This document shows, piece by piece, positions 7,721 through 17,164 of a DNA stretch of 64,000 bases (within the stretch, counting starts at the first letter, position 1; each line of letters opens with the position of its first letter). Both the position numbers and the translations under genes were made by a program. Source of the stretch: Thermoanaerobacterium aotearoense (lineage in GTDB: Bacteria; Bacillota; Thermoanaerobacteria; Thermoanaerobacterales; Thermoanaerobacteraceae); contig NZ_CP047602.1 in NCBI RefSeq assembly GCF_009905255.1, positions 1,054,001-1,118,000 of the forward strand. The letters run 5' to 3'. The notes beneath the pieces are model-generated. The model worked only from the letters and a program-made list of their open reading frames with translations. It made no database searches and was not told the origin of the DNA.

Positions 7721-9055
7721 ATGTTGGACTTTAGTAAAGATTTTTTGTTTGGCGTTGCTACGGCTTCGTATCAAGTTGAAGGTGCTTACAACGAGGATGG
7801 CAGGACTATGTCTATCTGGGATACATTTTCCAGACAAGATGGAAAGGTATACAAAAGTCATAATGGCGATGTGGCTTGCGATCATTACCATCTATACAAA
7901 GACGATGTAAAGATGATGAAAGACTTAGGGATTGAAGCGTACAGATTTTCGATTGCTTGGCCAAGGATTTTCCCTGCGAAAGGGCAGTATAATCCTAAGG
8001 GGATGGACTTTTATAAGAGGTTGACTGATGAACTTTTAAAAAATGACATTAAACCTTTTGCTACAATATACCATTGGGATCTGCCTCAATGGGCTGATGA
8101 CTTAGGTGGATGGCTTAATAGAGAAATTGTTGAGTGGTACGGCGAATATGCTGAAAAACTTTTTTCTGAACTGGGAGGATACATAAAAAATTGGATCACA
8201 TTAAATGAACCGTGGTGCTCTTCATTTTTGTCGTATTTCATTGGTGAACATGCGCCTGGGCATAAAGATTTAGGTGAAGCTTTATTAGTTTCACACAATC
8301 TTTTGCTGTCCCACGGAAAAGCTGTAGAAATATTTAGAGGTTTGAATTTAGATGATTCTAAAATAGGCATCACTTTGAATTTGAATGAAGTATTTCCTGC
8401 ATCAGATAGTGATGATGACAAAGTCGCAGCTCAAATAGCTGATGGATTCCAAAACAGATGGTTTTTAGATCCATTATTTAAAGGCAAATATCCGCAAGAT
8501 ATGGTGGAGTATTTTGGAAAATATGCAAAAGTCGATTTCATAAATGATGAAGATTTGAAGCTGATTTCTCAAAAATTAGATTTTCTGGGAGTTAATTATT
8601 ACACAAGGGCAGTTGTCCAGAAAGGAAATGACGGCCTTTTGGATGCTGTGCAGATAGATCCTGGGAATGAAAGGACAGAGATGGGATGGGAGATTTATCC
8701 TGAATCTCTGTACAATATTTTGATGAGGCTTAAAAGAGAATACACTTATGATATGCCATTGTACATTACTGAAAATGGTGCGGCGTTTAATGATGTCGTT
8801 GAAGATGATGGACGTGTACACGATGAAAAGCGGGTAGAGTTTTTAAAACAGCATTTTAAAGAGGCTAAACGCTTTTTGAATGATGGTGGAAATTTAAAGG
8901 GGTACTTTGTGTGGTCGTTGATGGACAATTTTGAGTGGGCTCATGGCTATTCAAAGAGATTTGGCATCGTATATGTCGACTATGAGACAGAAAAAAGGAT
9001 TTTGAAAGACAGTGCCCTATGGTACAAAGATTTGATTTCTACAAGAACCATCTAA
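7721..9055 (+). CDS. bglA: Beta-glucosidase, glycoside hydrolase family 1
   Basis: 444 residues, the normal length for a cytoplasmic GH1 enzyme; no signal peptide. Hydrolyses cellobiose and related beta-glucosides, probably after their uptake. N-terminus FLFGVATASYQVEGAYNEDG is the GH1 signature. The acid/base Glu is in TLNEPW (near residue 161) and the nucleophile Glu in YITENGAAF (near residue 350). The C-terminal SLMDNFEWAHGYSKRFG is also diagnostic. ATG 7721 was chosen because the in-frame ATG at 7706 lies before the GGGAGGGTG ribosome site. A monocistronic unit with a strong terminator. Six-phospho-beta-glucosidase is less likely, but substrate was not tested. Confidence 0.95.
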   Translation: MLDFSKDFLFGVATASYQVEGAYNEDGRTMSIWDTFSRQDGKVYKSHNGDVACDHYHLYKDDVKMMKDLGIEAYRFSIAWPRIFPAKGQYNPKGMDFYKRLTDELLKNDIKPFATIYHWDLPQWADDLGGWLNREIVEWYGEYAEKLFSELGGYIKNWITLNEPWCSSFLSYFIGEHAPGHKDLGEALLVSHNLLLSHGKAVEIFRGLNLDDSKIGITLNLNEVFPASDSDDDKVAAQIADGFQNRWFLDPLFKGKYPQDMVEYFGKYAKVDFINDEDLKLISQKLDFLGVNYYTRAVVQKGNDGLLDAVQIDPGNERTEMGWEIYPESLYNILMRLKREYTYDMPLYITENGAAFNDVVEDDGRVHDEKRVEFLKQHFKEAKRFLNDGGNLKGYFVWSLMDNFEWAHGYSKRFGIVYVDYETEKRILKDSALWYKDLISTRTI

Positions 9056-9082
9056 ATATAAAAATCGTGTTATTGATAGTAG

Positions 9083-9116
9083 AAAATGGCAGAGTGCTAA
9101 ACCTGCCATTTTTCTT
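9083..9116 (+). terminator. Rho-independent terminator after bglA
   Basis: AAAATGGCAG/CTGCCATTTTT stem with a 10-base loop and trailing T-rich sequence. Confidence 0.85.
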
Positions 9117-9124
9117 ATATTTTA

Positions 9125-9153
9125 TTGACTATTGTCTTCTTCAATATTATAAT
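9125..9153 (+). promoter_or_regulatory. Promoter of the response regulator/GGDEF gene
   Basis: TTGACT (9125-9130), 17-base spacer, TATAAT (9148-9153). It would give an AT-rich leader of roughly 110 bases before the GTG start, in which no recognisable structure was seen. Confidence 0.7.
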
Positions 9154-9268
9154 TTATTAGTGATGTAATATATTGGTTATTATTTTTTTATTTACATTTG
9201 GTGCGAATCATTCTTACAAGTCATAAATATAATTTATTATGGGTGAAAAAGATTTTGGGGGAAGTAAT

Positions 9269-10201
9269 GTGAATGAAAAAAGTATATTGATCGTTGATGA
9301 TGATAAGCTAAGCAGGACTATTTTAAAGAATATTTTAGGCAGCGCTGGGTACAAAATTTACGAGTCACAAGATGGTGATGAGGCTCTAAAACTTTATAGG
9401 CGTATTTTGCCGGATATGGTAATACTTGATGTGGTAATGCCTGGCCTTAGTGGATTTGATTTGCTTAGGATATTGAGGGATGAGGAAGAAAACCAATTGG
9501 TGCCTGTCATACTTTTAACGTCCAGTGACAATTATGAAGAAAAGCTGCACGGGTTGGAGTTAGGCGCTGATGCGTACATAACGAAGCCATTCAATGAAAA
9601 AGAACTTCTTGCGCAAGTGAAAAATCTGTTTCAGAGGATCGAGCACAATAGGATGGCCAATCCACTTACAGGACTTAGAGGCAATATTGACATAAAGTAT
9701 GAGATAAGAAGGCGCATAAAAAATGGGTCGTTGTACGCTGTTTTGTACATAGACTTAGATAATTTTAAGTCCTTCAATGATTACTACGGTTTTTCACGGG
9801 GCGATAAAATAATAAGACAGACAGCCAGGATCTTGAAAGAAGCGCTTTTTAAGTGTGGCAATGCAAATGATTTTTTAGGTCATATAGGCGGAGATGACTT
9901 CATAATAATCACTACTCCAGATAAAATCGATGATGTTTGCAATTATATAATAAGTACCTTTGATGAGGATATAAAAAGGTATTACGATGATGAAGATTTG
10001 GCAAATGGCTATATAGAAGTCATCAATAGGCGAGGAGAAATACAGAGGTTTCCTTTTGTTTCAATATCTATAGCTGTTGTGACAAACGAAAACAGAAACT
10101 TTGATAATGAGCTTCAAATAAGTGCAGTGGCTGCAGAGATCAAGAGGAAGCTTAAGTCTATGGAAGGAAGTAAATACTTAAAAGATAGAAGGAAATGTTA
10201 G
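9269..10201 (+). CDS. Response regulator with GGDEF domain (diguanylate cyclase-like)
   Basis: 310 residues. An N-terminal receiver domain (residues 1-120) has the acidic pocket VDDDK, phospho-acceptor Asp54 in VILDVVMPG and Lys in ITKPF. A GGDEF domain follows, with DLDNFKSFNDYYG and the active-site loop GGDDF near residue 207. That loop has Asp instead of the usual Glu, and no RxxD inhibitory site is seen just before it, so cyclase activity is uncertain. If active it would make c-di-GMP when phosphorylated. GTG 9269 was preferred to ATG 9239 because GGGGGAAG lies just upstream. No partner kinase is adjacent. A terminator follows directly. Confidence 0.85.
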   Translation: MNEKSILIVDDDKLSRTILKNILGSAGYKIYESQDGDEALKLYRRILPDMVILDVVMPGLSGFDLLRILRDEEENQLVPVILLTSSDNYEEKLHGLELGADAYITKPFNEKELLAQVKNLFQRIEHNRMANPLTGLRGNIDIKYEIRRRIKNGSLYAVLYIDLDNFKSFNDYYGFSRGDKIIRQTARILKEALFKCGNANDFLGHIGGDDFIIITTPDKIDDVCNYIISTFDEDIKRYYDDEDLANGYIEVINRRGEIQRFPFVSISIAVVTNENRNFDNELQISAVAAEIKRKLKSMEGSKYLKDRRKC

Positions 10202-10203
10202 GC

Positions 10204-10230
10204 ATACGGTTGGTATGCTGATTTTTTTTA
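10204..10230 (+). terminator. Rho-independent terminator after the GGDEF gene
   Basis: GCATAC/GTATGC stem with a 5-base loop, then TGATTTTTTTT. The next gene's AGGAGG follows immediately. Confidence 0.75.
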
Positions 10231-10242
10231 GGAGGTTTTACT

Positions 10243-10983
10243 TTGTCTTTAAAAAATCCTTATGTGCCTGATAAAAAAGTGAGTCATGTCATAATTGATG
10301 GAAGGCATTATGATGTGGCTGAGTCATTGAGAAAGATGGAAATAGATGTCATAATGACAAAAAGACATGGCTCTCTCTATGAAGCAATATCGTATCATCC
10401 AGATATGATCGTCCACAATGCAGGTGACGGTCAAATTGTTTTAGCGCCAGATGTTGATGAAAATTTTGTTGAGGAAATCAAAAAGTTAAATTTGGAAGTA
10501 ATATTTGGGAAGACTGTACTAAGTAGAAACTATCCTGACAATATAGCATATAATGTAGCAAGATTGGGCGATTATGCTTTTCACAATTTAAAGTACACTG
10601 ATCCTGTGTTAAGGAAAGTATTAGAGAAAAAAGGAGTAAAATTTATACACGTTAATCAGGGATATACCAAGTGCAACATGGCGATCGTGGACAATGCAAG
10701 TTTTATAACGTCAGACGCAGGTGTTTATAAGACGGCTTCAAAAGAGGGATTTGACTGCCTTTTGATTGAGCAAGGCGGCATAAAGCTTAATGGGTTTGAT
10801 TATGGATTTATAGGAGGAGCGTCTGGGCTTATAGATAAAGATGTTTTTTGCATTGCTGGAGATTTAAGATATCACGGCGAATACAAGAAAATAATTGATT
10901 TTATGAAATATAAAAACAAAGAAATAATTTTTTTAACATCTGGTGAAGTAAAAGACATAGGTTCCATTATTCCACTCTACTGA
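10243..10983 (+). CDS. DUF6873-like GME-fold protein, function unknown
   Basis: 246 residues from a TTG start seven bases after AGGAGG. The general look (HNAGDGQIVLAP, LGDYAFHNLKYTD, VNQGYTKCNMAIVD, GGASGLID, AGDLRYH) recalls a clostridial family annotated as DUF6873, related in fold to guanidine-modifying enzymes such as amidinotransferases; this is from memory. The conserved Asn, Asp, His and Cys (KCNMAI) would suit a catalytic pocket, but no reaction is known to me. No signal or membrane segment. It lies upstream of the sporulation gene ytxC with only about 55 bases between, so a shared transcript is likely. Confidence 0.6.
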   Translation: MSLKNPYVPDKKVSHVIIDGRHYDVAESLRKMEIDVIMTKRHGSLYEAISYHPDMIVHNAGDGQIVLAPDVDENFVEEIKKLNLEVIFGKTVLSRNYPDNIAYNVARLGDYAFHNLKYTDPVLRKVLEKKGVKFIHVNQGYTKCNMAIVDNASFITSDAGVYKTASKEGFDCLLIEQGGIKLNGFDYGFIGGASGLIDKDVFCIAGDLRYHGEYKKIIDFMKYKNKEIIFLTSGEVKDIGSIIPLY

Positions 10984-11037
10984 AGATGCAAAGAAAAGGA
11001 ATAAAAGCACATACTACTAACGAAGGGAGTGAGAAAA

Positions 11038-11913
11038 ATGCAGCTTTTGTCTATCGGTATCCCAAATGCTTTATTAAGTGGCAGTGTTTTTAACAATGAA
11101 TTAGAGTATATGAAAAATGAAGGATTAGATTTTACTGTAAATTTAGATAATCGTGGAAACATTACTTTTTTTAATATAGACGTAGAGGATAGAGTTTCAA
11201 GTAAAAATATAGTTAAAATAAAAGAGCTTGTATCAGATGTGATTTCTGATGTAATAGTCAATCAGATCGACAAGAAGCTGATAAAAAGGATTATAGATAA
11301 ATACTATTACTATTTTGATTCCGATGAGAAGAAAAAGATTGAAAACATAGCGAAAAGTATTTTAGATAACGATGCTAACAAAGAGACATTCAAATTAGTT
11401 AAGAAAGAAAGAATTTTTGAGGAAATAGAGGATTTTCTAAAAGACAATGAGACCATTGACATAGAGGGATTTGTCAATTTCAGGTTAAGAGACTTCATAG
11501 GCGAGATAAGCGAAGTTGTAGATAGAGCAGTTGACGAATACATGATGCAGAAGGAATACGATGAATTTATTGGGCTTTTAAAGTATTTTGTAGAACTTCA
11601 GGATTCCAAAGTAGATGTTCTTAATATCCTCATCGACAAAAGCGGAAAGTTCTTGTTTTTCGATAAAGAAAAAAAACCTATAACAGGAAAGTTTTTAAGC
11701 GATATAACAATCGAATTTACAGGAGGAGAATTGACAGATGATGATATGCTTATAAGCACGCTTATTGCAATGGCGCCTTCTAAAATATATATACATTCGC
11801 TGGAAAATATAAAAAGTAAGGATATTCTGGATACTGTTGAAAAAATATTTTCAAACAAAGTGTTTATATGCAATGGTTGCAGCTTATGTAAAGTAAATGA
11901 GGCAAGGAAATAA
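11038..11913 (+). CDS. ytxC: Sporulation protein YtxC
   Basis: 291 residues, close to the 281 of B. subtilis YtxC. Rich in charged helices, with the family-type C-terminus MAPSKIYIHS followed further on by FICNGCSLC. Position supports the call: in B. subtilis ytxC also lies just upstream of thrS, and here thrS follows after one gene. Family knowledge links YtxC to sporulation, but its exact job is not known. ATG 11038 was chosen over GTG 11029, which lies in the AAGGGAG ribosome site. Cytoplasmic by sequence. A terminator overlaps the end of the gene. Confidence 0.75.
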   Translation: MQLLSIGIPNALLSGSVFNNELEYMKNEGLDFTVNLDNRGNITFFNIDVEDRVSSKNIVKIKELVSDVISDVIVNQIDKKLIKRIIDKYYYYFDSDEKKKIENIAKSILDNDANKETFKLVKKERIFEEIEDFLKDNETIDIEGFVNFRLRDFIGEISEVVDRAVDEYMMQKEYDEFIGLLKYFVELQDSKVDVLNILIDKSGKFLFFDKEKKPITGKFLSDITIEFTGGELTDDDMLISTLIAMAPSKIYIHSLENIKSKDILDTVEKIFSNKVFICNGCSLCKVNEARK

Positions 11914-11942
11914 AACCCAGCTTAAACTGGGTTTTATTATTT
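11912..11942 (+). terminator. Rho-independent terminator after ytxC
   Basis: AAAACCCAG/CTGGGTTTT stem, 6-base loop, then ATTATTT. It starts within the stop codon. Confidence 0.85.
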
Positions 11943-11990
11943 AATGAAATCTGTTATTATATTCATAGGTTATTTTGTTGAGGTGATCTG

Positions 11991-12590
11991 ATGCATTTTT
12001 TTCTGCAAATGATGTTTTTAGGTGTTGTTGGTGCAGCCATTGGATGGATAACAAATTATATTGCTGTCATCATGCTTTTTAAACCGATAAAGCCTGTAAA
12101 GATTTTTGGCATTTCCATCCAAGGTCTCATACCAAGAAGGAGAGATGAGATAGCAGCATCAATTGGAAAAGTAGTAGAAGATGAACTTGTGTCAATGGAC
12201 GACATATTGGACAAACTTTTAAATGAAGACAATCGCAATTATATAATAAAAAGGATATTAGATGACGTTGATATTGCAGTTGAAAAGAACATTCCTTCAT
12301 TTATACCGAAAACATTAAAATCAATGATAGTCAATTATGTAGTTGGGATTGTAAGCAAAGAGGCAGAGAAGTTTTTGGATGAATCTGCAGCTACTATGCT
12401 AAATGATATGTCTGACAAAATTGGTATAGCAGAAATAGTTGAAGAAAAGATAAAGCTTTTTGAGCTTGAAAAGCTGGAGAAGATCATACTGGATGTATCC
12501 AATAAAGAATTAAAGATGATTGTGGTTTTAGGCGGGGTCTTAGGTTTTGTAATAGGCATTTTACAGGCATTTGTGGTAAGGATGCTGTAG
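11991..12590 (+). CDS. DUF445 family membrane protein (YheB-like)
   Basis: 199 residues. An N-terminal membrane helix with the family signature GWITNYIAVIMLFKP is followed by GLIPRRRDEIA, then a long amphipathic middle with repeated acidic and aliphatic residues, and a C-terminal membrane helix (VVLGGVLGFVIGILQAFVV). Family knowledge: DUF445 proteins (B. subtilis YheB, YtxB-type) are membrane-anchored, some linked to sporulation; function unknown. At 199 residues it is the short form of the family. The ribosome site GAGGTGATCTG sits right before the ATG. It stands alone: terminators or promoters lie on both sides. Confidence 0.85.
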   Translation: MHFFLQMMFLGVVGAAIGWITNYIAVIMLFKPIKPVKIFGISIQGLIPRRRDEIAASIGKVVEDELVSMDDILDKLLNEDNRNYIIKRILDDVDIAVEKNIPSFIPKTLKSMIVNYVVGIVSKEAEKFLDESAATMLNDMSDKIGIAEIVEEKIKLFELEKLEKIILDVSNKELKMIVVLGGVLGFVIGILQAFVVRML

Positions 12591-12594
12591 AATA

Positions 12595-12623
12595 TTGACA
12601 AGTCGTTGTATCAATTATATAAT
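12595..12623 (+). promoter_or_regulatory. Consensus promoter of thrS
   Basis: TTGACA (12595-12600), 17-base spacer, TATAAT (12618-12623), directly before the T-box leader. Confidence 0.9.
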
Positions 12624-12629
12624 AGAAAA

Positions 12630-12845
12630 AAATCAATATTTTGGCGATGATGAGGAAAGTAGATATCTAAAAATATCAAAGAGATTGAATGACTTAGGCT
12701 GAAATCATTCAAATATTTTTGATATCGAAGACCACCTCTAAGCTGCGGGTGATGAATCCGATCGGTAATTCCGTTATAATTTAGAGTATAAATGAGAGTG
12801 GAACCGCAGAACCTCTGCCTCTTTTGGCGTGAGGTTCTTTTATTT
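12630..12845 (+). ncRNA. T-box leader of thrS (tRNA-Thr sensing)
   Basis: Contains the T-box core GAGTGGAACCGCAG near 12794-12808; the fourth base of TGGA would pair with discriminator U of tRNA-Thr. A terminator follows: AGAACCTC (12809-12816) with GAGGTTCT (12831-12838), then TTTATTT. The Stem I entry GATGATGAGGAAAGTAG is seen at 12646. ACC at 12731-12733, in GAAGACCACC, is the likely specifier codon for threonine and is followed by a purine. Uncharged tRNA-Thr would favour antitermination and thrS expression. Confidence 0.9.
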
Positions 12846-12868
12846 AAATTTAAGAAGGAGGACAAGAT

Positions 12869-14773
12869 ATGAAGATAATACTTAAAGATGGAACAGAAAG
12901 AGAATATGAAAATGGCATGAGCGTATATGAAATCGCTAAAAGTCTGAGTCAGAAGCTTGCTAAAGAAGCACTTGGAGGTAGATTAAACGGCAGGATTGTG
13001 GAGTTATATACGCCTATCAATGAGGATGGCAAGCTGGAGATTTTGACTTTTGACGATGAGGATGGAAAGAAAATATACTGGCACACTTCATCACATATAA
13101 TGGCACAGGCGATTAAAAGGCTTTATAAAAATGTGAAGCTTACGATAGGCCCTGCCATCGAAAATGGTTTTTACTACGATTTTGATATTGATGAACCTTT
13201 TAAAGTCGATGATTTTTCTAAGATAGAAGATGAGATGAATAAGATCATTAAGGAAGATTTGAAGCTTGAGAGGTTTGTGCTTCCCAGAGAGGAAGCTATA
13301 AAATTCATGGAAGAAAAAGGTGAACCTTACAAAGTTGAGCTTATAAAGGATCTGCCTCAGGATGCTACAATATCTTTTTACAGGCAAGGTGAGTTTACAG
13401 ATCTTTGCGCAGGACCCCATCTGCCATCGACAGGTATGGTTAAATCCATAAAACTTCTTTCAGTGGCAGGTGCTTACTGGAGAGGCGACGAGCACAATAA
13501 AATGCTGCAGAGAATATATGGCATAAGCTTTCCTAAGAAAAGCATGTTGGATGAATACTTAAATATGCTTGAGGAGGCAAAGAAAAGAGATCACAGGAAA
13601 TTGGGAAAAGAATTGGATCTTTTCAGCATCCACAATGAAGGGCCTGGTTTTCCGTTTTTCCATCCAAAAGGAATGGTTTTAAGAAACATTTTGGAAGATT
13701 TTTGGAGAAAAGAACACGCAAAGAGAGGCTATCAGGAGATTAAGACGCCTATAATTTTGAATGAAGAGCTGTGGCACAGATCAGGTCATTGGGATCATTA
13801 CAAAGAAAATATGTACTTTACAAAAATTGATGATGAAGACTATGCCATAAAGCCTATGAACTGTCCAGGAGCTTTGCTTGTGTATAATTCAACTATGCAC
13901 AGCTATAGAGATCTGCCTCTTAGGCTTTGTGAACTGGGACTTGTTCATAGGCATGAGTTGTCAGGTGCTCTCCATGGACTTATGAGAGTGAGGAGCTTCA
14001 CGCAAGATGATGCTCATTTGTTTATGACGCCAGATCAGGTGGAATCAGAAATTTTAGGAGTCATCAAACTTATCGACTACTTCTACAAGATATTTGGATT
14101 TGAATACTTTGTGGAGCTTTCTACAAGGCCAGAGAATTCGATAGGTTCTGATGAAGACTGGGAATTGGCGACAAATGCCTTGATAAAAGCTATGGAACAT
14201 ATAGGACTTAATTATAAAGTGAATGAAGGCGACGGAGCCTTTTACGGCCCTAAAATTGACTTCCATCTAAAAGACAGCATAGGACGTACATGGCAGTGTG
14301 GGACGATACAGTTGGATTTTCAGATGCCTGAAAGGTTTAACTGCGAATACGTTGGAGATGATGGTGAAAAGCATAGACCTGTCATGCTGCATAGGGTGGT
14401 GTTTGGCAGCATAGAAAGGTTTATCGCCATCCTCACAGAAAACTTTGCCGGTGCCTTCCCTACATGGCTTGCTCCTGTGCAGGTAAAAATACTTCCGATT
14501 TCTGATAAGCATTTGGCGTATGCGCAGAATATTTATGAAAGGCTATTGGAGAATGACATAAGGGTTGAGCTTGATGATAGAAATGAAAAAATAGGCTACA
14601 AGATAAGAGAAGCACAGATGCAAAAGATACCTTACATGCTTATATTAGGCGATAAGGAAGTAGAAGCTGGAAATGTTTCTGTGAGATCCAGAAAAGAAGG
14701 AGATCTTGGATCTAAATCCTTGCAAGAATTTTTATCATCCATTTTGGAAGAGATTAAGCAGAAATCCCTCTAA
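12869..14773 (+). CDS. thrS: Threonyl-tRNA synthetase
   Basis: 634 residues, the standard length. Charges tRNA-Thr. Domains in order: TGS domain (about 1-60), second additional/editing domain with HTSSHIMAQA and the cysteine-containing DLCAGPHLPS (about 65-225), class II catalytic core with MNCPGALL (zinc Cys) and motif 3 LHRVVFGSIERF (about 240-535), and the anticodon-binding domain (from about 540). Strong AAGAAGGAGG ribosome site. Expression is governed by the T-box leader just upstream. Monocistronic; a strong hairpin follows. Confidence 0.98.
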   Translation: MKIILKDGTEREYENGMSVYEIAKSLSQKLAKEALGGRLNGRIVELYTPINEDGKLEILTFDDEDGKKIYWHTSSHIMAQAIKRLYKNVKLTIGPAIENGFYYDFDIDEPFKVDDFSKIEDEMNKIIKEDLKLERFVLPREEAIKFMEEKGEPYKVELIKDLPQDATISFYRQGEFTDLCAGPHLPSTGMVKSIKLLSVAGAYWRGDEHNKMLQRIYGISFPKKSMLDEYLNMLEEAKKRDHRKLGKELDLFSIHNEGPGFPFFHPKGMVLRNILEDFWRKEHAKRGYQEIKTPIILNEELWHRSGHWDHYKENMYFTKIDDEDYAIKPMNCPGALLVYNSTMHSYRDLPLRLCELGLVHRHELSGALHGLMRVRSFTQDDAHLFMTPDQVESEILGVIKLIDYFYKIFGFEYFVELSTRPENSIGSDEDWELATNALIKAMEHIGLNYKVNEGDGAFYGPKIDFHLKDSIGRTWQCGTIQLDFQMPERFNCEYVGDDGEKHRPVMLHRVVFGSIERFIAILTENFAGAFPTWLAPVQVKILPISDKHLAYAQNIYERLLENDIRVELDDRNEKIGYKIREAQMQKIPYMLILGDKEVEAGNVSVRSRKEGDLGSKSLQEFLSSILEEIKQKSL

Positions 14774-14777
14774 GAGA

Positions 14778-14808
14778 AATGTCCACCAACTTTGAATTGG
14801 TGGACATT
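14778..14808 (+). terminator. Strong hairpin after thrS
   Basis: Perfect 12-bp stem AATGTCCACCAA/TTGGTGGACATT with a 7-base loop, five bases after the stop. No T-run follows, so it is a terminator-like or message-stabilising hairpin rather than a textbook terminator. Confidence 0.6.
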
Positions 14809-14820
14809 CTACTACCTTGA

Positions 14821-14850
14821 TTGACAAAATAAAAAATGGTAATCTAAATA
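14821..14850 (+). promoter_or_regulatory. Probable promoter of the MFS transporter
   Basis: TTGACA (14821-14826), 18-base spacer, TAAATA (14845-14850). The -35 is perfect and the -10 weaker. The transcript would start only a few bases before the GGGGGG ribosome site. Confidence 0.6.
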
Positions 14851-14874
14851 TGTAGTGTTTTATCGGGGGGAATA

Positions 14875-16116
14875 ATTACGGCTAAAAATAGGGAGGTCTA
14901 CAAATATCTTAATTACAACATAAAGATGAATCTGCTAAATGGCATAACATTTTCAATAGGGTACAACATGATTATGCCATTTGTAGGCATATTCGCTATA
15001 AAATTGGGTGCCAACAACTACGAAGTATCTCTTATTAATTCTCTTCCAGCCCTTATGGCTTTGATTGGGATACTGCCTGCTACAATCTTTATAAATAAAG
15101 CTAAAAATGTCTTTAAATTTGCCTACATTTTAGAGTACATTACAAGGAGTTTTTATCTTTTAGTTGCATTAGTGCCGTTTATGAGCAAGTTTAGGCCTGA
15201 AGCTGTGGTCTTGTTTGTAGGACTATTGAATTTGCCGGCTATTGTCGCAGGAATGTGTTGGCAGTCATTTATGAGCGATTTGATACCTGAGGAATTTCGC
15301 GGCAAAGTCTTTGCGGATAGAAATATATGGACAGGTGTGCTGGGTACAGCGGCTGTATTCATAACAGGTATACTTTTGGATAGAATTAAGTTTCCATACG
15401 GATATCAGATAATGTTTTTTATAGCCTTTTTATTTGGAATACTTGACGCATACTATTATTCAAAGTTTCACTATGTGTCACACAAAAAAGAAGCTTCAGC
15501 GTCTATTTTAGATTCGCTAAAAACTATGATGCAATCAAAAAAGTTTATCTATTTTAGCCTTGCGTCTTTTATATTTACTTTTACGTGGATGATGGCATGG
15601 CCTATATTTACAATCTACAAAGTCGACGATCTCCATGCTAACAACATGTGGATGAGCATTTCTACTATCGTAGGCTCGGTAGGTTCTATTTTAACGTATA
15701 AGTGGTGGGCAAATCTTGCAGATAGAAAAGGAAATGGCATTGCATTAAGCATAAGCACGTTGCTTATTGCAATAATTCCAGCTCTTTGGGCAAAAGTCAC
15801 AAGTCTATTTGTAGGTGCTGTCATAGACTTTTTTGGCGGCATGGCCACAGCGGGATATACGATGCTTTCTTTAAACTGGCTTTTGGAGCTTTTGCCTGAC
15901 CATAAGGAAAAGATGAATTACATTGCTATTTATACCATAGTGACACAATTTGCAGCTTTTTTGTCGCCTATTGCTGGAACTTGGTTTTATGAAGTTGTGG
16001 GATATGAAGCATTCATGTATATAACGACGGTATTGAGAGTCTTATCAAGCTTATTGCTTTTTGCCGTTGCATTATATAAAACTGAAAAAAGCGTATTAAA
16101 CAAAGGGGGAGTATGA
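14875..16116 (+). CDS. Major facilitator superfamily transporter, likely non-ATG start
   Basis: About 400 residues, 11-12 membrane helices, with the inter-helix motif LADRKGNG in mid-protein. Substrate unknown. The first standard start is ATG 14926, but no ribosome site precedes it; the frame stays open upstream, encoding a plausible N-terminus ([15 protein letters not shown]), back to GGGGGG at 14865-14870. I therefore place the start at the ATT (14875) or ACG (14878) codon just after that site; this is inference. If wrong, the protein is 396 residues from 14926. It ends one base before aroC starts, suggesting cotranscription with that gene, though a functional link to aromatic synthesis is not evident. 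Confidence 0.8.
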   Translation: MTAKNREVYKYLNYNIKMNLLNGITFSIGYNMIMPFVGIFAIKLGANNYEVSLINSLPALMALIGILPATIFINKAKNVFKFAYILEYITRSFYLLVALVPFMSKFRPEAVVLFVGLLNLPAIVAGMCWQSFMSDLIPEEFRGKVFADRNIWTGVLGTAAVFITGILLDRIKFPYGYQIMFFIAFLFGILDAYYYSKFHYVSHKKEASASILDSLKTMMQSKKFIYFSLASFIFTFTWMMAWPIFTIYKVDDLHANNMWMSISTIVGSVGSILTYKWWANLADRKGNGIALSISTLLIAIIPALWAKVTSLFVGAVIDFFGGMATAGYTMLSLNWLLELLPDHKEKMNYIAIYTIVTQFAAFLSPIAGTWFYEVVGYEAFMYITTVLRVLSSLLLFAVALYKTEKSVLNKGGV

Positions 16117-16117
16117 T

Positions 16118-17164
16118 TTGAGGTATTTAACATCAGGAGAGACACATGGAGAAGCACTTGTTGCTATCATCGAAGGTTTGCCATCAAACTTGTTTATAGA
16201 TGTGGATTTCATAAATAATGAGCTTAAAAGAAGGCAATCTGGCTACGGCAGAGGCGGCAGGATGTCTATTGAAAGCGATGTTGTCCACATATTGGGTGGA
16301 GTCAGAAACAATTTGACGATTGGTGCACCGCTATCTCTTTTCATCAGAAATCTTGATTACGAAAATTGGAAAGGAAAAGATGTGCCGAGAGTAAAGCGGC
16401 CAAGACCCGGTCATGCAGATCTGTCTGGTGCTATTAAATACGATCTAAAAGACATGAGGGATGTTTTGGAAAGAGCCAGTGCGAGGGAAACTGCAGCAAG
16501 GGTGTCTGTTGGTGCTGTAGCAAAGCTGCTTCTTAAAAACTTTGGCATAGATGTAAAAAGCGATGTATTGGAGATAGGCGGAGAAAGAGATAGAGAGAAG
16601 TGGCCTTCGCTTATAGACGAAGCAAAAAATGAAGGAGATACGTTAGGCGGTGTGATCGAAATTACTATAGACGGCGTACCTGTAGGTTTAGGCAGCCATG
16701 TCCAATGGGATCGCAAGCTGGATGCCCTTTTATCCTACGGCGTCATGAGCGTCCAAGCGATAAAAGGCGTAGAAATTGGCATGGGGTTTATGGCGGCAAG
16801 GCAAAGGGGTTCTTCAGTCCACGACGAGATATTTTACGATGGACATTTTTACAGAAAGACCAATAATGCAGGTGGAATTGAAGGCGGCATTTCAAATGGC
16901 ATGCCAATAGTTTTGAGAGCTTATATGAAACCTATACCAACTTTGAGAAAACCTCTTACGTCTGTTGATATAGATTCAAAGGAAGAAGTGAAGGCTGCGT
17001 ATGAGCGTTCAGACGTAACCGCTGTTGAAGCCGCTGCTGTAGTGCTTGAAGCTGTATGTGCGTGGACTATAGCCGATGAAATGACTAAAAAATTTGGTGG
17101 AGATTCCTTACAGGACATGGTGGAAAACTTTAATATGTATATAAAAAGAGTTGAAAAGTATTGA
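16118..17164 (+). CDS. aroC: Chorismate synthase
   Basis: 348 residues. Last step of the shikimate pathway, making chorismate from EPSP with reduced FMN. Starts [14 protein letters not shown] from TTG, seven bases after AAGGGGGA; the shape matches B. subtilis AroF (MRYLTAGESHG). Other signature regions: [42 protein letters not shown] and [16 protein letters not shown]. Somewhat shorter than the ~390-residue Bacillus form but with all the usual blocks. The last codons and the stop lie in a 32-bp sequence that is repeated 67 bases downstream. No other shikimate gene is nearby. Confidence 0.97.
   Translation: MRYLTSGETHGEALVAIIEGLPSNLFIDVDFINNELKRRQSGYGRGGRMSIESDVVHILGGVRNNLTIGAPLSLFIRNLDYENWKGKDVPRVKRPRPGHADLSGAIKYDLKDMRDVLERASARETAARVSVGAVAKLLLKNFGIDVKSDVLEIGGERDREKWPSLIDEAKNEGDTLGGVIEITIDGVPVGLGSHVQWDRKLDALLSYGVMSVQAIKGVEIGMGFMAARQRGSSVHDEIFYDGHFYRKTNNAGGIEGGISNGMPIVLRAYMKPIPTLRKPLTSVDIDSKEEVKAAYERSDVTAVEAAAVVLEAVCAWTIADEMTKKFGGDSLQDMVENFNMYIKRVEKY

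Noticed and set aside
7620-7910. 96-codon frame before and inside the beta-glucosidase gene
   Set aside because: Overlaps the GH1 gene out of frame and has no family features or ribosome site.
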